Below the pieces are notes generated by a model, which was not told where the DNA came from, did not search any database, and worked only from the letters and a program-made list of their open reading frames with translations. Shown here piece after piece: positions 38,917 to 51,079 of a DNA stretch of 64,000 nucleotides (its first letter is position 1; every line of letters starts with the position of its first letter). A program made the position numbers and the translations under genes. The DNA comes from Paramicrobacterium humi. Lineage in GTDB: Bacteria; Actinomycetota; Actinomycetes; Actinomycetales; Microbacteriaceae. The stretch spans positions 2,914,001 to 2,978,000 of the forward strand of contig NZ_FNRY01000001.1 in assembly GCF_900105715.1 (NCBI RefSeq), given 5' to 3'.

Positions 38917-39467
38917 GCACGGCGATGCGACGCGCTCACGCAGAACTTGCGACGGGGACGCGGATTCCCGCGACCGTCCTGCGCGGCGCGCTCGCCCTCG
39001 TGATAGGCGCCTTGTGCGCTGTAGCCGTCCCGCCCGGCTTCTGGCTCGTCGTCTGCGGCGGAATCGGGCTGGCCGCTGTGATCGTGCCGCGCAGCTACGC
39101 GGCGTGGTTCTTCATCTTCGCGATCGGCCTCACAGCGCTCGCGCGTACCCCTGACCCGCTCGACGGGCGAGCGTACGCGGTGCTCGCCGGCATCCACCTC
39201 GTGCATCTGCTCGCGGGCTTCACCGTGCTGCTGCCGCTGCGCGGTTCGATCGGCGCGCGGACCCTCACACGGCCCGCGCTGGACTACCTGCTCCTTCAGG
39301 CACCGTGCCAGGTTCTCCTCGCGGTCGCCCTCGTGCTCGCGTCGGGCACGTCGCGCGAGTGGCCCCCGATCACCGTGCTCGCCCCTGTCGGCGCCGCAGC
39401 GGCCGTCGCGCTGGCCGTGCTCCTCGTGCTTCCGCTCAGCCGCGCGGCGGGAGCGGATCGTCGCTGA
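38913..39467 (+). CDS. Polytopic membrane protein of the MoxR operon, unknown
   Basis: 184 aa from ATG 38913. About five to six hydrophobic helices after a short basic N-terminus (MSTAMRRAHAELATGTR). No family recognised. It closes the operon that begins with the DUF4129 gene; in related MoxR clusters a transglutaminase-type membrane protein is often found, but no such domain is visible here. Its last 32 nt overlap the 3' end of the convergent pcm gene. Confidence 0.75.
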   Translation: MSTAMRRAHAELATGTRIPATVLRGALALVIGALCAVAVPPGFWLVVCGGIGLAAVIVPRSYAAWFFIFAIGLTALARTPDPLDGRAYAVLAGIHLVHLLAGFTVLLPLRGSIGARTLTRPALDYLLLQAPCQVLLAVALVLASGTSREWPPITVLAPVGAAAAVALAVLLVLPLSRAAGADRR

Positions 39468-40101
39468 CGAGCGGCACGAACGCGACGCCGCCGAGGTCGG
39501 TGACCACCCGAGTGCCATCCTTGCGCAGCTTCACGGAGTGCAGTCGCTGACCCCAGCCGTGGCCGACAGGAGCCACGATGCGGCCGCCGGGGGCGAGCTG
39601 CTCGAACCAGCTCTCCGGGATCGAGCCCGACGCTGCCGCCGACAGGATCGCGTCGAACGGAGCGGCATCGCCGACGCCCTGCGTGCCGTCGCCGATCACG
39701 ACGGTCACGTTGTCGTAGCCGAGGGAACGGAGAACGGATGCCGCTCGGCGGGCGAGAGCCGCGTGCCGCTCGATCGACACGACGCGGGAGACCACACGCG
39801 ACGCGACCGCGGCCGCGTATCCGGAGCCGGTGCCGATGTCGAGCACGACATGGTCGGGGCGAAGCCGTGCCGCTTGGAGGGTCAACGCCACGATGTAGGG
39901 CTGTGAGATCGTCTGCCCCTCCGCGATGGGAAGCGGATGGTCCTCATACGCGCCGTCGCGGTCACGATGCGTGACGAATTCCTCTCGCGGAACCTCGGCC
40001 ATGGCTGCGAGCACGCGCTCGTCGTCGATTCCGCGATCGCGCAGGTCTTCCGTGACCATTCTCGCTCGCGCACGATCGTACGGTCCCTCATCCGCGCCCA
40101 T
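39436..40101 (-). CDS. pcm: Protein-L-isoaspartate O-methyltransferase
   Basis: 221 aa from ATG 40101 (MGADEGPYDRARARMV); longer in-frame starts run into the uvrA promoter region. It methylates isoaspartyl residues in damaged proteins using SAM. Seen: DRDGAYEDHPLPIAEGQTIS with the substrate-loop TIS, motif I VLDIGTGSGYAAAVAS, and VIGDGTQG. Tail-to-tail overlap of 32 bp with the preceding membrane-protein gene; divergent from uvrA. Confidence 0.92.
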   Translation of the reverse strand: MGADEGPYDRARARMVTEDLRDRGIDDERVLAAMAEVPREEFVTHRDRDGAYEDHPLPIAEGQTISQPYIVALTLQAARLRPDHVVLDIGTGSGYAAAVASRVVSRVVSIERHAALARRAASVLRSLGYDNVTVVIGDGTQGVGDAAPFDAILSAAASGSIPESWFEQLAPGGRIVAPVGHGWGQRLHSVKLRKDGTRVVTDLGGVAFVPLVSDDPLPPRG

Positions 40102-40169
40102 GTCCTCATTGTGGCCCGCTTGTCGGGCGAGGGGAAGCCCGCTCTCAGGTCGCTGTCGGTGGCTCCCCG

Positions 40170-40175
40170 TAGAAT
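40170..40175 (+). promoter_or_regulatory. -10 box of a leaderless promoter for uvrA
   Basis: TAGAAT followed by 6 nt and GTG 40182. No ribosome site precedes the start codon and no SOS box was recognised. Confidence 0.58.
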
Positions 40176-40181
40176 TGACAG

Positions 40182-43073
40182 GTGACGATCTCACCTGTTT
40201 CCTCTGCCTCGAAGCTCACCGTTCGCGGTGCCCGCGTACACAATCTGCGCAATGTCGACGTCGAGATTCCGCGCGACTCCCTCGTCGTCTTCACCGGGCT
40301 GTCCGGGTCCGGAAAGTCCTCGCTCGCGTTCGACACGATCTTCGCCGAGGGCCAGCGTCGCTACGTCGAGTCGCTCTCCGCATACGCCCGCCAGTTCCTG
40401 GGCCAGGTCGACCGCCCCGACGTCGACGTGATCGAAGGCCTCAGCCCGGCCGTGTCGATCGACCAGAAGTCGACGAACCGCAACCCTCGGTCCACGGTCG
40501 GCACCATCACCGAGGTGTACGACTACATGCGACTGCTGTGGGCGCGCATCGGCGTTCCCCACTGCCCCGAGTGTGGCGAGCCTATCCAACGGCAGACCGT
40601 TCAGCAGATCGCCGACCAGCTCATGGAGCTCGAATCCGGCACGCGCTACATGGTCATGAGCCCCGTCGTGTCGCAGAAGAAGGGCGAGTTCGTCGACCTG
40701 TTCGCCGAGCTTGCGGCGTCCGGCTACGCTCGCGCTGTCGTCGACGGCGAGACCGTGCAGCTGTCCAATCCGCCCACGCTCAAGAAGTCCTACAAGCACG
40801 ACATCTCAGTAGTCGTCGACCGTCTCGTCGCCGGCCCCGACATCCTCACGCGCCTCACCGATTCCCTCGAGACGGCGCTGCGCCTCACCGACGGCACCGT
40901 ACAGGTCAGCTTCGTCGATGCTGAGGGCCCCGACGCGGTCCGCACCTTCTCCGAGAAGCTCTCGTGCCCCAACAACCACCCGATCCAGCTCAGCGAGATC
41001 GAGCCGCGCACCTTCTCGTTCAACGCGCCGTTCGGCGCATGCCCCGAGTGCTCGGGCCTCGGCACGCGCATGTCCGTTGATTCCGACCTGCTGCTCGGCG
41101 ACGAGGAGCTCAGCCTCAACGAAGGCGTCATCGTGCCGTGGACGACGCAGGGCAAGGGACTGTACCAGTACTACGAGAAGCTTCTCGTCGGTCTCGCGAA
41201 CGACCTGGACTTCTCCCTCGACACACCGTGGACGAAACTGCCGAAGCGCGTGAAGGACGCCGTGCTGCGCGGGGAGAACTTCAAGGTCAAGGTCAAGTGG
41301 CGCAACCGCTACGGCCGGGAAGTCTCCTACACGTCCGGCTTCGAAGGCGTGATCCCCTACATCGAGCGACAGTACATGCAGGCGGAGACCGACGTGCAGC
41401 GTGCACGCTGGGCCGAGTACCTGCGCGAGGTGCCGTGCCCCACGTGCGACGGGAAGCGGCTGAAGCCCGAGGTCCTCGCCGTTCTCGTGAACGATTCGAG
41501 CATTGCGGATGCCGCGAACCTGAGTCTCACCGACGCGCGCGACTTCTTCGAGACGCTGACCCTCAACGACCGAGACGTGCGCATCGGCGCGCAAGTGCTG
41601 CGCGAGATCAAGGTGCGCCTTGACTTCCTGATCCAGGTCGGCCTCAACTACTTGACGCTCTCGCGATCCGCCGGGTCGCTCTCGGGCGGCGAGGCGCAGC
41701 GCATCCGCCTCGCCACGCAGATCGGCTCCGGACTCACGGGCGTGCTGTACGTTCTCGACGAGCCCAGCATCGGCCTGCATCAACGCGACAACCGCCGCCT
41801 CATCGAGACCCTCGTCGCGCTCCGCGACCTCGGGAACACGCTCATCGTGGTCGAGCACGACGAAGACACGATTCGCACCGCGGACTGGATCGTCGACATC
41901 GGGCCAGGCGCGGGCGAGGGCGGCGGAACCGTCGTGCACTCGGGTGACCTGTCCGAGCTGCTCGCGAACACGTCCTCCCTCACGGGCGACTACCTGTCGG
42001 GCCGCCGCCAGATCGAGACTCCCGAGTCGCGGCGCCCGGTCGACCCCGACCGCATGCTCTCGGTCGTCGGCGCCTCCGCGAACAACCTGCGGAATGTGAG
42101 CGTCGACTTCCCGCTCGGCACCTTCACCGCCGTCACGGGCGTGAGCGGCTCGGGCAAATCCTCGCTCGTCAACGACATCCTCTACCGCGTGCTCGCGAAC
42201 AAGCTCAACGGAGCGCGCAAGGTACCCGGAAAGCACACACGCATCACCGGCCTCGAGCACCTCGACAAGGTCGTCCACGTGGACCAGGCGCCGATCGGCC
42301 GCACCCCGCGCTCGAACCCGGCGACATACACGGGCGTCTTCGACCGAATCCGCACCCTCTTCTCGGAGACGACAGAGGCGAAGACCCGCGGATACCTCCC
42401 GGGTCGCTTCAGCTTCAACGTCAAAGGCGGCCGCTGTGAGGCGTGCTCGGGTGACGGCACGATAAAGATCGAGATGAACTTCCTGCCTGACGTGTACGTC
42501 GCGTGCGAAGTGTGCGGTGGTGCGCGGTACAACCGTGACACGCTCCAGGTGCACTACAAGGGCAAGAACATCGCCGAGGTTCTCGACATGCCGATCTCGG
42601 AGGCGGCGGAGTTCTTCGAACCGATCACGGCCATCCACCGCTACTTGAAGACTCTCGTCGACGTCGGCCTCGGCTACGTGCGGCTCGGGCAGAGCGCCAC
42701 GACCCTTTCCGGCGGCGAGGCGCAGCGCGTGAAGCTCGCGACCGAGCTGCAGCGACGCTCCAACGGCCGAAGCGTGTACGTTCTCGATGAGCCGACGACG
42801 GGACTGCACTTCGAAGACGTGCAGAAGCTGCTCAAGGTGCTCGGCGGTCTCGTCGACAAGGGAAACACCGTCATCGTCATCGAGCACAATCTCGATGTCA
42901 TCAAGTCCGCGGACTGGGTGATCGACCTCGGGCCCGAGGGCGGCGCAGGCGGCGGCCGAGTGATCGCGACGGGCACGCCGGAGAAGATCGCAGCGTCGAA
43001 GAAGAGCCACACGGGCGTGTTCCTGAAGGAGATCTTCGATGCGGAACGCGCTGACGAGCGCAAAGCAGGCTAG
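40182..43073 (+). CDS. uvrA: Excinuclease ABC subunit A
   Basis: 963 aa damage-recognition ATPase with two ABC halves. First Walker [17 protein letters not shown]; zinc-finger cysteines around CPNNHPIQL...CPECSGLG; first signature [16 protein letters not shown] and Walker [18 protein letters not shown]. Second half: Walker [12 protein letters not shown], zinc finger [11 protein letters not shown] to [10 protein letters not shown], signature [16 protein letters not shown] and Walker [13 protein letters not shown]. The uvrC ATG directly follows the stop, so uvrA and uvrC are one unit. Confidence 0.98.
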   Translation: MTISPVSSASKLTVRGARVHNLRNVDVEIPRDSLVVFTGLSGSGKSSLAFDTIFAEGQRRYVESLSAYARQFLGQVDRPDVDVIEGLSPAVSIDQKSTNRNPRSTVGTITEVYDYMRLLWARIGVPHCPECGEPIQRQTVQQIADQLMELESGTRYMVMSPVVSQKKGEFVDLFAELAASGYARAVVDGETVQLSNPPTLKKSYKHDISVVVDRLVAGPDILTRLTDSLETALRLTDGTVQVSFVDAEGPDAVRTFSEKLSCPNNHPIQLSEIEPRTFSFNAPFGACPECSGLGTRMSVDSDLLLGDEELSLNEGVIVPWTTQGKGLYQYYEKLLVGLANDLDFSLDTPWTKLPKRVKDAVLRGENFKVKVKWRNRYGREVSYTSGFEGVIPYIERQYMQAETDVQRARWAEYLREVPCPTCDGKRLKPEVLAVLVNDSSIADAANLSLTDARDFFETLTLNDRDVRIGAQVLREIKVRLDFLIQVGLNYLTLSRSAGSLSGGEAQRIRLATQIGSGLTGVLYVLDEPSIGLHQRDNRRLIETLVALRDLGNTLIVVEHDEDTIRTADWIVDIGPGAGEGGGTVVHSGDLSELLANTSSLTGDYLSGRRQIETPESRRPVDPDRMLSVVGASANNLRNVSVDFPLGTFTAVTGVSGSGKSSLVNDILYRVLANKLNGARKVPGKHTRITGLEHLDKVVHVDQAPIGRTPRSNPATYTGVFDRIRTLFSETTEAKTRGYLPGRFSFNVKGGRCEACSGDGTIKIEMNFLPDVYVACEVCGGARYNRDTLQVHYKGKNIAEVLDMPISEAAEFFEPITAIHRYLKTLVDVGLGYVRLGQSATTLSGGEAQRVKLATELQRRSNGRSVYVLDEPTTGLHFEDVQKLLKVLGGLVDKGNTVIVIEHNLDVIKSADWVIDLGPEGGAGGGRVIATGTPEKIAASKKSHTGVFLKEIFDAERADERKAG

Positions 43074-44942
43074 ATGGCGCAGCATCTCGTGTACCGGCCC
43101 CGACCGGGGGAGATCCCGACGCAGCCCGGCGTGTACCGCTTCCGCGACCAGAACAGGCGGGTGCTCTATGTCGGCAAGGCGAAGAACCTGCGCGCGCGAC
43201 TCAGCAACTACTTCGCGCCGCTGTCGAGCCTGCACGAACGCACCCGCCGCATGGTCACGACGGCGGCGGGCGTCGAGTGGACGGTGGTCGGAAGCGACGT
43301 CGAGGCGCTCCAACTGGAGTACACGTGGATCAAGGAGTTCGATCCGCCGTTCAACGTCAAGTTCCGCGATGACAAGACGTACCCGTACCTCGCAGTGACT
43401 CTCGGCGACGAAGCCCCTCGCGTGATGGTGACGCGCAATCCCCGCATTTCCGGCGCGCGCTATTTCGGGCCGTACCCGAAGGTCTGGGCGGTGCACGACA
43501 CGATCGACCTCATGATCAAGGCGTTCCCCATCCGCACGTGCTCGGACTCGAGTTACAAGCGCGCGATGCAGAGCGGCAAGCCGTGCTTCCCCGGTCAGAT
43601 CGGTCGCTGCGGCGGACCGTGCTCGATGAAGGTCAGCATCGAGGAGCACCGGCGCATCGTCGATGACTTCGTCAGCTTCATGAGCGGCAACGACAAGCGA
43701 TTCACGCGGGAGATGACCGAGCGGATGAAGGATGCCGCCCTGCGCCAGGACTACGAGGCGGCGGCCGGTTACCGCGACAAGCTCCAGGCCCTCGAAGCGG
43801 TCCTCGCGAAGAGCACCGTCGTCATGAAGGACTCGGTCGACGCCGACCTCTTCGGCATCGAGCACGATGAGCTCTCCGCGGCCGTGCAGCAGTTCGTCGT
43901 TCGCGGCGGGCGCATCCGCGGTGTGCGGTCATGGACGGTCGACAAGGAGCTTGACGTCTCGACGGGAGATCTGGTCGAGGGTGTCGTGCGCACCGCCTAC
44001 AGCGCTCCGGGCGCAGACGTCCCGCGCGAGATCATCGTGCCGGTGCTTCCCGAAGACGCCGACGAGATCGCGGTCTGGCTTGCCGAGCAGCGCGGCAAGG
44101 GCCGCGTTCGCGTGAAGACAGCGCAGCGTGGGGAGAAGGCTGCTCTCATGGAGACGGCGACGCTCAACGCGAAGCAATCGCTCATGCTTCACAAGACGAG
44201 GCGAAGCGCGGACTTCGCGACGCGCAGTCAGGCGCTCGGCGACGTTCAGGACGCCCTCGGGATGGAGCAGGCTCCGCTGCGCATCGAGTGCTACGACGTC
44301 TCGCACCTGTCGGGGACGAACATCGTGGCGTCCATGGTCGTGTTCGAAGACGGGCTGCCGCGCAAGGACCAGTACCGGAAGTTCTCGATCGCCGAGTCGA
44401 CTGACGACACCGACTCGATCTACCAGGTGCTCACCCGTCGACTCTCCCACCTCGACGAGGAGCCGAACCGCGATGAGCCTGCGGGGGAGACGACGCCGCG
44501 GCGCTTCTCCTACCCGCCACAGCTGCTGCTCGTCGACGGCGGGCAGCCGCAAGTCGCGGCGGCCCAGCGCGCCCTCGAGGAATCCGGCCGCACCGACATC
44601 CAGCTCGCGGGAATCGCGAAGCGGCTCGAGGAGCTGTGGCTGCCCGACAGCGACTATCCCGTGATCCTTCCGCGCAACAGCGAGGCGCTCTACCTCATCC
44701 AGCGGCTGCGCGACGAAGCGCACCGCTTCGCGATCAGCTACCAGCGTCAGCGGCGGAAGAAGGACATCAGCTCCGTGCTCGGCGAGGTTCCCGGCGTCGG
44801 TCCCGCTCGCGTCAAGCGGCTCCTCGGCCACTTCGGCTCGGTCGCGCGACTGAAGGCGGCGAGCCCCGAGCAGATCGCCACAGTGCCGGGCGTTGGCCCT
44901 GTGCTCGCTCAGACGATACACGCGCGACTGCACACTCGGTAG
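43074..44942 (+). CDS. uvrC: Excinuclease ABC subunit C
   Basis: 622 aa dual-incision nuclease. N-terminal GIY-YIG domain ([26 protein letters not shown], read in two parts), cysteine-containing linker [13 protein letters not shown] motif (about 205-240) for UvrB binding, RNase H-like C-terminal nuclease domain with [14 protein letters not shown] and [11 protein letters not shown], and two helix-hairpin-helix motifs ([15 protein letters not shown] and [13 protein letters not shown]). It begins immediately after the uvrA stop. Confidence 0.97.
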   Translation: MAQHLVYRPRPGEIPTQPGVYRFRDQNRRVLYVGKAKNLRARLSNYFAPLSSLHERTRRMVTTAAGVEWTVVGSDVEALQLEYTWIKEFDPPFNVKFRDDKTYPYLAVTLGDEAPRVMVTRNPRISGARYFGPYPKVWAVHDTIDLMIKAFPIRTCSDSSYKRAMQSGKPCFPGQIGRCGGPCSMKVSIEEHRRIVDDFVSFMSGNDKRFTREMTERMKDAALRQDYEAAAGYRDKLQALEAVLAKSTVVMKDSVDADLFGIEHDELSAAVQQFVVRGGRIRGVRSWTVDKELDVSTGDLVEGVVRTAYSAPGADVPREIIVPVLPEDADEIAVWLAEQRGKGRVRVKTAQRGEKAALMETATLNAKQSLMLHKTRRSADFATRSQALGDVQDALGMEQAPLRIECYDVSHLSGTNIVASMVVFEDGLPRKDQYRKFSIAESTDDTDSIYQVLTRRLSHLDEEPNRDEPAGETTPRRFSYPPQLLLVDGGQPQVAAAQRALEESGRTDIQLAGIAKRLEELWLPDSDYPVILPRNSEALYLIQRLRDEAHRFAISYQRQRRKKDISSVLGEVPGVGPARVKRLLGHFGSVARLKAASPEQIATVPGVGPVLAQTIHARLHTR

Positions 44943-44945
44943 TCT
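44940..44945 (+). promoter_or_regulatory. Candidate -10 box for rapZ
   Basis: TAGTCT at the very end of uvrC. It predicts a leader of about 30 nt with the ribosome site GGAGGAAA before ATG 44984. Confidence 0.4.
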
Positions 44946-44983
44946 TGTCGTGAGCCACGACACGCCGGAGGAAAGCCGAGACC

Positions 44984-45862
44984 ATGACAACTGACCCGAA
45001 CGACTCCAGCCAGGAAGTCCTCATCGTCACGGGGATGTCCGGCGCAGGCCGTTCGACGGTTGCCAACGCGCTGGAAGATCTCGAGTGGTACGTCGTCGAC
45101 AATCTTCCGCCGCAGATGCTTCGCCCGCTCGTCGACCTCGCGGAACGCGCCGAGGGCACGGAGAAGCTCGCGGCCGTCGTCGATGTCCGCGGCAGAGATT
45201 TCTTCGCCGACCTGCGGTCCATGCTCCAAGGCCTGCGCGAGGGAACGCACTTGCGCGTCCTGTTCCTCGACGCATCCGACGACGCTCTCGTGCGGCGCTA
45301 TGAGGCTGTGCGTCGCCCCCACCCGCTGCAAGGCGACGGCACGATCCTCGACGGCATCCGCATCGAACGAGCACGCGTTGCCGCCATCCGCGAGATCAGC
45401 GATGTCGTGATCGACACGACCGACCTCAACGTGCACCAGCTCGGTTCCACGGTGCGGGATCTCTTCGCGGCCGAGAACACGCCGGGCCTGCAAGTGACGG
45501 TGATGAGCTTCGGCTTCAAGTACGGCATCCCCACGGACGCGGATATGATTGCGGACGCGAGGTTCCTGCCGAATCCCTTCTGGGTTCCGGGACTGCGCGC
45601 GCACACGGGCCTCGATACCGAAGTCACCGACTACGTCTTCGACCAGCCCGGCGCCGAGGAGTTCCTCACCGCGTACGCTGCAGCCCTCAAGCCCGTTCTC
45701 GCGGGCTACCAGAAGGAGAACAAGCGGCATGCCGTCATCGCGGTCGGCTGCACGGGCGGAAAGCACCGTTCCGTCGCGATGTCCGAACGCCTCGCCGCTC
45801 TCATCACCAGCCAGCCCAACGTGGCCGTCACGGTCAAGCACCGTGACCTCGGACGCGAATGA
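44984..45862 (+). CDS. rapZ: RNase adapter/nucleotide-binding protein RapZ (YvcJ family)
   Basis: 292 aa. P-loop [22 protein letters not shown], Walker-B-like VVDVRGR, and the C-terminal family signature [17 protein letters not shown]. In E. coli RapZ controls glmZ RNA; in Gram-positives the YvcJ ortholog has nucleotide-hydrolysing activity with a less clear role. GGAGGAAA 9 nt before the ATG is a good ribosome site. It lies between uvrC and whiA, the normal actinobacterial neighbourhood. Confidence 0.95.
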   Translation: MTTDPNDSSQEVLIVTGMSGAGRSTVANALEDLEWYVVDNLPPQMLRPLVDLAERAEGTEKLAAVVDVRGRDFFADLRSMLQGLREGTHLRVLFLDASDDALVRRYEAVRRPHPLQGDGTILDGIRIERARVAAIREISDVVIDTTDLNVHQLGSTVRDLFAAENTPGLQVTVMSFGFKYGIPTDADMIADARFLPNPFWVPGLRAHTGLDTEVTDYVFDQPGAEEFLTAYAAALKPVLAGYQKENKRHAVIAVGCTGGKHRSVAMSERLAALITSQPNVAVTVKHRDLGRE

Positions 45863-45893
45863 TCAACGGGCATCAGACCAGATAGGACAACGA

Positions 45894-46874
45894 TTGGCAC
45901 TCACTGCCGACGTCAAGGACGAACTCACCGCCGTCAACGAGACCCGCAACTCGGTGCGGGCGGCAGAGCTCGCGTCGATCCTCCGCTTCAGCGGGGGACT
46001 GCACATCATCTCCGGCCGCATCGCCATCGAAGCGGAGCTCGACACTCCGCAATTGGCGCAGCGCGTGCGCAAGAGCCTCGCGGAGCTGTACGGAGTGCGC
46101 AGCGAGGCGTCGGCACTGTCACCGTCGGGAGCGCGGCGGGGAACGTACTACCTCGTGCGCGTGCTCGCCGGCGGCGAGACGCTCGCGCGGCAGACCGGGC
46201 TTCTCGATGCGCGCAAGCGCCCGATCCGCGGCCTGCCGAACCGCCTCACGACCGGCTCCCGCGACGAACTCGCCGCCGTCTGGCGCGGCGCGTTCCTCGC
46301 CCGCGGAACGCTGACCGACCCGGGTCGCTCGGCGGCCCTTGAGGTCGCGTGCCCCGGAAACGAGTCCGCCATGGCGCTCGTCGGCGCTGCCGGCCGGCTG
46401 GGGATCACCGGCAAGGCGCGCGAGGTTCGCGGCATCCATCGTGTCGTCATCCGCGACGGCGAAGCGATCAGCGCCATGCTCACGGCGATGGGCGCGCACA
46501 ACACCGTCAGCGACTGGGAAGAGCTTCGCCAGCGCAGGGAAGTGCGCGCCACGGCGAACCGGCTCGTCAACTTCGACGACGCCAACCTGCGTCGCTCGGC
46601 TCAAGCAGCCGTCGCGGCGTGCGCGCGCGTCGAACGCGCGATGGAGATTCTCGGCGACGACATCCCCGATCACTTGCGCTACGCCGGGCAGCTGCGTGTC
46701 ATGCACCGCGACGCGAGCCTCGACGAGCTCGGTCACTTCGCCGACCCGCCGATGACGAAGGACGCCGTGGCCGGACGCATCCGCCGTCTGCTCGCGATGG
46801 CGGACAAGCGCGCGAAGGAGCTCGGCGTCCCGGACACCCAGTCGGGCCTTCCCACGGAGCTCGAGCGCGAGTAG
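45894..46874 (+). CDS. whiA: Sporulation/cell-division regulator WhiA
   Basis: 326 aa from TTG 45894, with AGGA 7 nt before it; this gives the standard start [10 protein letters not shown]. An N-terminal degenerate LAGLIDADG homing-endonuclease-like domain (about 85-215) is followed by a C-terminal helix-turn-helix (about 250-315, ending [20 protein letters not shown], read as one 20-residue segment). WhiA is a DNA-binding developmental activator in Streptomyces and a division factor in non-sporulating actinobacteria. The usual yvcK gene is not between rapZ and whiA. Confidence 0.94.
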   Translation: MALTADVKDELTAVNETRNSVRAAELASILRFSGGLHIISGRIAIEAELDTPQLAQRVRKSLAELYGVRSEASALSPSGARRGTYYLVRVLAGGETLARQTGLLDARKRPIRGLPNRLTTGSRDELAAVWRGAFLARGTLTDPGRSAALEVACPGNESAMALVGAAGRLGITGKAREVRGIHRVVIRDGEAISAMLTAMGAHNTVSDWEELRQRREVRATANRLVNFDDANLRRSAQAAVAACARVERAMEILGDDIPDHLRYAGQLRVMHRDASLDELGHFADPPMTKDAVAGRIRRLLAMADKRAKELGVPDTQSGLPTELERE

Positions 46875-46922
46875 CACGTCGTCATGCAGCTCGCGACGAC
46901 TAGCGGCAAACGGCAGCGCGAC

Positions 46923-46928
46923 TAGACT
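46923..46928 (+). promoter_or_regulatory. -10 box of sodA
   Basis: TAGACT gives a leader of about 54 nt ahead of ATG 46989. No clear -35 is visible. Confidence 0.5.
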
Positions 46929-46947
46929 GAACACGTCACTCAGTGCT

Positions 46948-46967
46948 ACGCGCAGTCAACTGCGCGT
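46948..46967 (+). other. Hairpin in the sodA 5' leader
   Basis: ACGCGCAG, loop TCAA, CTGCGCGT: a perfect 8-bp stem ending about 9 nt before the AACGAGGAG ribosome site. It may stabilise the message or modulate translation. Confidence 0.5.
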
Positions 46968-46988
46968 CGATCGAACGAGGAGATTTAA

Positions 46989-48723
<1,735 letters not shown>

Positions 48724-48742
48724 GCGGCTCAGGACAATCAGC

Positions 48743-49957
48743 GTGCTTCGCACTCTTGAATCGCTGGGTTCGCTGAGCGGCAAACGCGTCGTCGTCCGGT
48801 GTGACCTCAACGTCCCTCTGAAGGACGGGGTCATCACCGACGACGGACGCGTTCGCGCGTCTCTGCCGACCCTCAACGCCCTGCTCAACGCGGGCGCCCG
48901 CGTCGTCGTCATCTCGCACCTCGGTCGTCCGAAGGGCGCGCCCGATGCGCAGTACAGTCTCGCACCGGTTGCACAGCGCCTGAGCGAACTCCTGGGCAGC
49001 CCGGTCACGTTCGCCTCCGACACTGTCGGACAGGGCGCACGGGATGCCGTGGACGGTCTCGCCGACGGTCAGATCGCCCTTCTCGAGAACCTCCGCTTCA
49101 ACCCGGGGGAGACGAGCAAGGACGACGCCGAACGGCGAGCGTTCGCCGAGCAGCTCGCCGCCTTCGGCGATGCATTCGTCTCCGACGGCTTCGGCGTCGT
49201 GCACCGCAAGCAGGCAAGCGTCTACGATCTGCCGCAGCTCCTGCCGAGCGCCGCCGGAACCCTCATCGCCGAAGAGCTCGACGTGCTCGAACGGCTCACC
49301 GCCAAGCCCGAGCGGCCCTACGCCGTCGTGCTGGGCGGGTCGAAGGTCTCCGACAAGCTCGGAGTCATCGGGCACCTTCTGCCGCGCGTCGATGCCTTGC
49401 TCATCGGTGGCGGAATGCTGTTCACCTTCCTCGCGGCCCTCGGTCACAAGGTCGGCTCGAGCCTCCTCGAAGAGGACCAGATCGACACGGTGAAGAAGTA
49501 CCTGGCCAACGCCGAGGAGCTTGGCGTGGACATCCTCCTCCCGGAGGACGTCGTCGTCGCCGCGAGTTTCGCTGCGGATGCCGATCACGTCGTGCGCGAC
49601 GTCGACGCCATCGAAGACACCCCTTACGGCGACAAGGGCATCGGGCTCGACATCGGTCCGAAGACCGCTGCGGCATTCGCGGAGCGGATCTCGGCGTCGA
49701 CGACAGTGTTCTGGAACGGTCCCATGGGCGTATTCGAGTTCGACGCGTTCGCGGCGGGAACCAAGACCGTCGCGGAAGCGCTCACGACAGTGAAGGGGCT
49801 CAGCGTCGTCGGCGGAGGTGACTCCGCTGCCGCTATACGCGCGCTCGGCTTCTCTGACGATCAGTTCGGCCACATTTCAACCGGTGGCGGAGCGAGCCTC
49901 GAGTTCCTCGAAGGCAAGCGGCTGCCCGGCCTGGAGGTACTCGGATGGCAACAGTGA
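48743..49957 (+). CDS. pgk: Phosphoglycerate kinase
   Basis: 404 aa, GTG start 19 nt after gap. It makes ATP from 1,3-bisphosphoglycerate. Seen: [60 protein letters not shown] and [10 protein letters not shown] with [11 protein letters not shown] at the end. Its last 13 bases overlap tpiA. Confidence 0.97.
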   Translation: MLRTLESLGSLSGKRVVVRCDLNVPLKDGVITDDGRVRASLPTLNALLNAGARVVVISHLGRPKGAPDAQYSLAPVAQRLSELLGSPVTFASDTVGQGARDAVDGLADGQIALLENLRFNPGETSKDDAERRAFAEQLAAFGDAFVSDGFGVVHRKQASVYDLPQLLPSAAGTLIAEELDVLERLTAKPERPYAVVLGGSKVSDKLGVIGHLLPRVDALLIGGGMLFTFLAALGHKVGSSLLEEDQIDTVKKYLANAEELGVDILLPEDVVVAASFAADADHVVRDVDAIEDTPYGDKGIGLDIGPKTAAAFAERISASTTVFWNGPMGVFEFDAFAAGTKTVAEALTTVKGLSVVGGGDSAAAIRALGFSDDQFGHISTGGGASLEFLEGKRLPGLEVLGWQQ

Positions 49958-50736
49958 AACGCACCCCGTTCATCGCCGGAAACTGGAAGATGAACCTGGA
50001 TCACCTGCAGGCGATCGCTTTCGTGCAAAAGCTCGCGTGGAGTCTCCAGGACGCAAAGCACGACTTCGATTCCGTCGAGGTCGCGGTCTTCCCGCCGTTC
50101 ACCGACCTCCGGAGCGTTCAGACGCTGGTCTCCGCCGACAAGCTGCCCCTCGCGTACGGGGCGCAGGACGTCTCGGCGCAGGACTCCGGCGCCTACACGG
50201 GAGAGATCTCGGGGGCGTTCCTGTCGCAGCTCGATTGTCGCTACGTCATCATCGGGCACTCGGAACGGCGCACTCTTCACGCTGAGACCGATGAGGTCGT
50301 CCGTGCGAAGACGGCTGCCGCGCTGAAGCACGGCATCGTGCCGGTGATCTGCGTCGGAGAGACCGCCGAGGATCTCGAGAAGCACGGTTCGAGCGCGGTC
50401 CCCGTCGCTCAGCTCCGGGCGGCGCTCGAGGGCGTGTCGGCTGATGCAGAGATCGTCGTCGCGTACGAGCCCGTCTGGGCGATCGGCTCCGGTCAGGCGG
50501 CGACGCCCGACCAGGCTGAGGCCGTCGCGGCTGCGCTGCGCGGCGTCATCGCCGAGGCGCTCGGTGACGATGCCGCCGCGCGCACCCGGATCCTGTACGG
50601 CGGATCGGTGAAGTCCGGGAACATCGCGGGTTTCATGCGCGAGCCGAACGTCGACGGCGCTCTTGTCGGCGGGGCCAGCCTCGACGTCACGGAGTTCTCG
50701 AACATCGCCCGCTATCAGAAGCACGTCGGCGTCTAG
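49945..50736 (+). CDS. tpiA: Triosephosphate isomerase
   Basis: 263 aa. GGAGG 7 nt before ATG 49945 supports this start inside pgk; GTG 49954 is a weaker alternative. TIM barrel with GNWKMN (catalytic Lys), the His electrophile in IIGHSERR, the catalytic Glu in [12 protein letters not shown], and [10 protein letters not shown]. It completes the glycolytic block gap-pgk-tpiA. Confidence 0.97.
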   Translation: MATVKRTPFIAGNWKMNLDHLQAIAFVQKLAWSLQDAKHDFDSVEVAVFPPFTDLRSVQTLVSADKLPLAYGAQDVSAQDSGAYTGEISGAFLSQLDCRYVIIGHSERRTLHAETDEVVRAKTAAALKHGIVPVICVGETAEDLEKHGSSAVPVAQLRAALEGVSADAEIVVAYEPVWAIGSGQAATPDQAEAVAAALRGVIAEALGDDAAARTRILYGGSVKSGNIAGFMREPNVDGALVGGASLDVTEFSNIARYQKHVGV

Positions 50737-50768
50737 CCGCCGAACCCGGGTTGCGGCGCGGACTCGCG

Positions 50769-50774
50769 TATAAT
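50769..50774 (+). promoter_or_regulatory. Consensus -10 box for secG-rbpA
   Basis: TATAAT, the only perfect consensus -10 in the window. It gives a leader of about 40 nt before GTG 50819. No good -35 at normal spacing. Confidence 0.55.
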
Positions 50775-50818
50775 CGACGAGGTCGCCCGCACCCGGTTTC
50801 GCCCAAGAAAGGTCCTTC

Positions 50819-51070
50819 GTGGATATTCTCCAGGTCATCATGCAAGTGCTGCTCGGCATCACGAGCCTCTTGCTCACGTTCCTCATTCTGCTGCACAAGG
50901 GGCGCGGCGGCGGCCTCTCCGACATGTTCGGCGGCGGCATGGGCTCGAACCTCGGCGCGTCCGGGGTGGCGGAACGCAACCTCAACCGCATCACGGTGCT
51001 GCTCGGACTGGTCTGGTTCGCCTGCATCGTCGTGCTCGGGCTCATCACCAAATTCCATTCGGGCGTCTAG
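50819..51070 (+). CDS. secG: Preprotein translocase subunit SecG
   Basis: 83 aa with two membrane helices (about 2-22 and 56-77) joined by the conserved cytoplasmic loop KGRGGGLSDMFGG. It belongs to the SecYEG channel. AGAAAGG precedes the GTG start. Location after tpiA is widely conserved in bacteria. Confidence 0.95.
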   Translation: MDILQVIMQVLLGITSLLLTFLILLHKGRGGGLSDMFGGGMGSNLGASGVAERNLNRITVLLGLVWFACIVVLGLITKFHSGV

Positions 51071-51079
51071 GAGGATCAG

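Noticed and set aside
40806-43865. A 1019-codon open frame antisense to uvrA/uvrC on the minus strand
   Set aside because: The product is His/Arg/Asp/Val-rich without domains and mirrors the codon structure of the genuine uvr genes; such long shadows are expected at this GC content.
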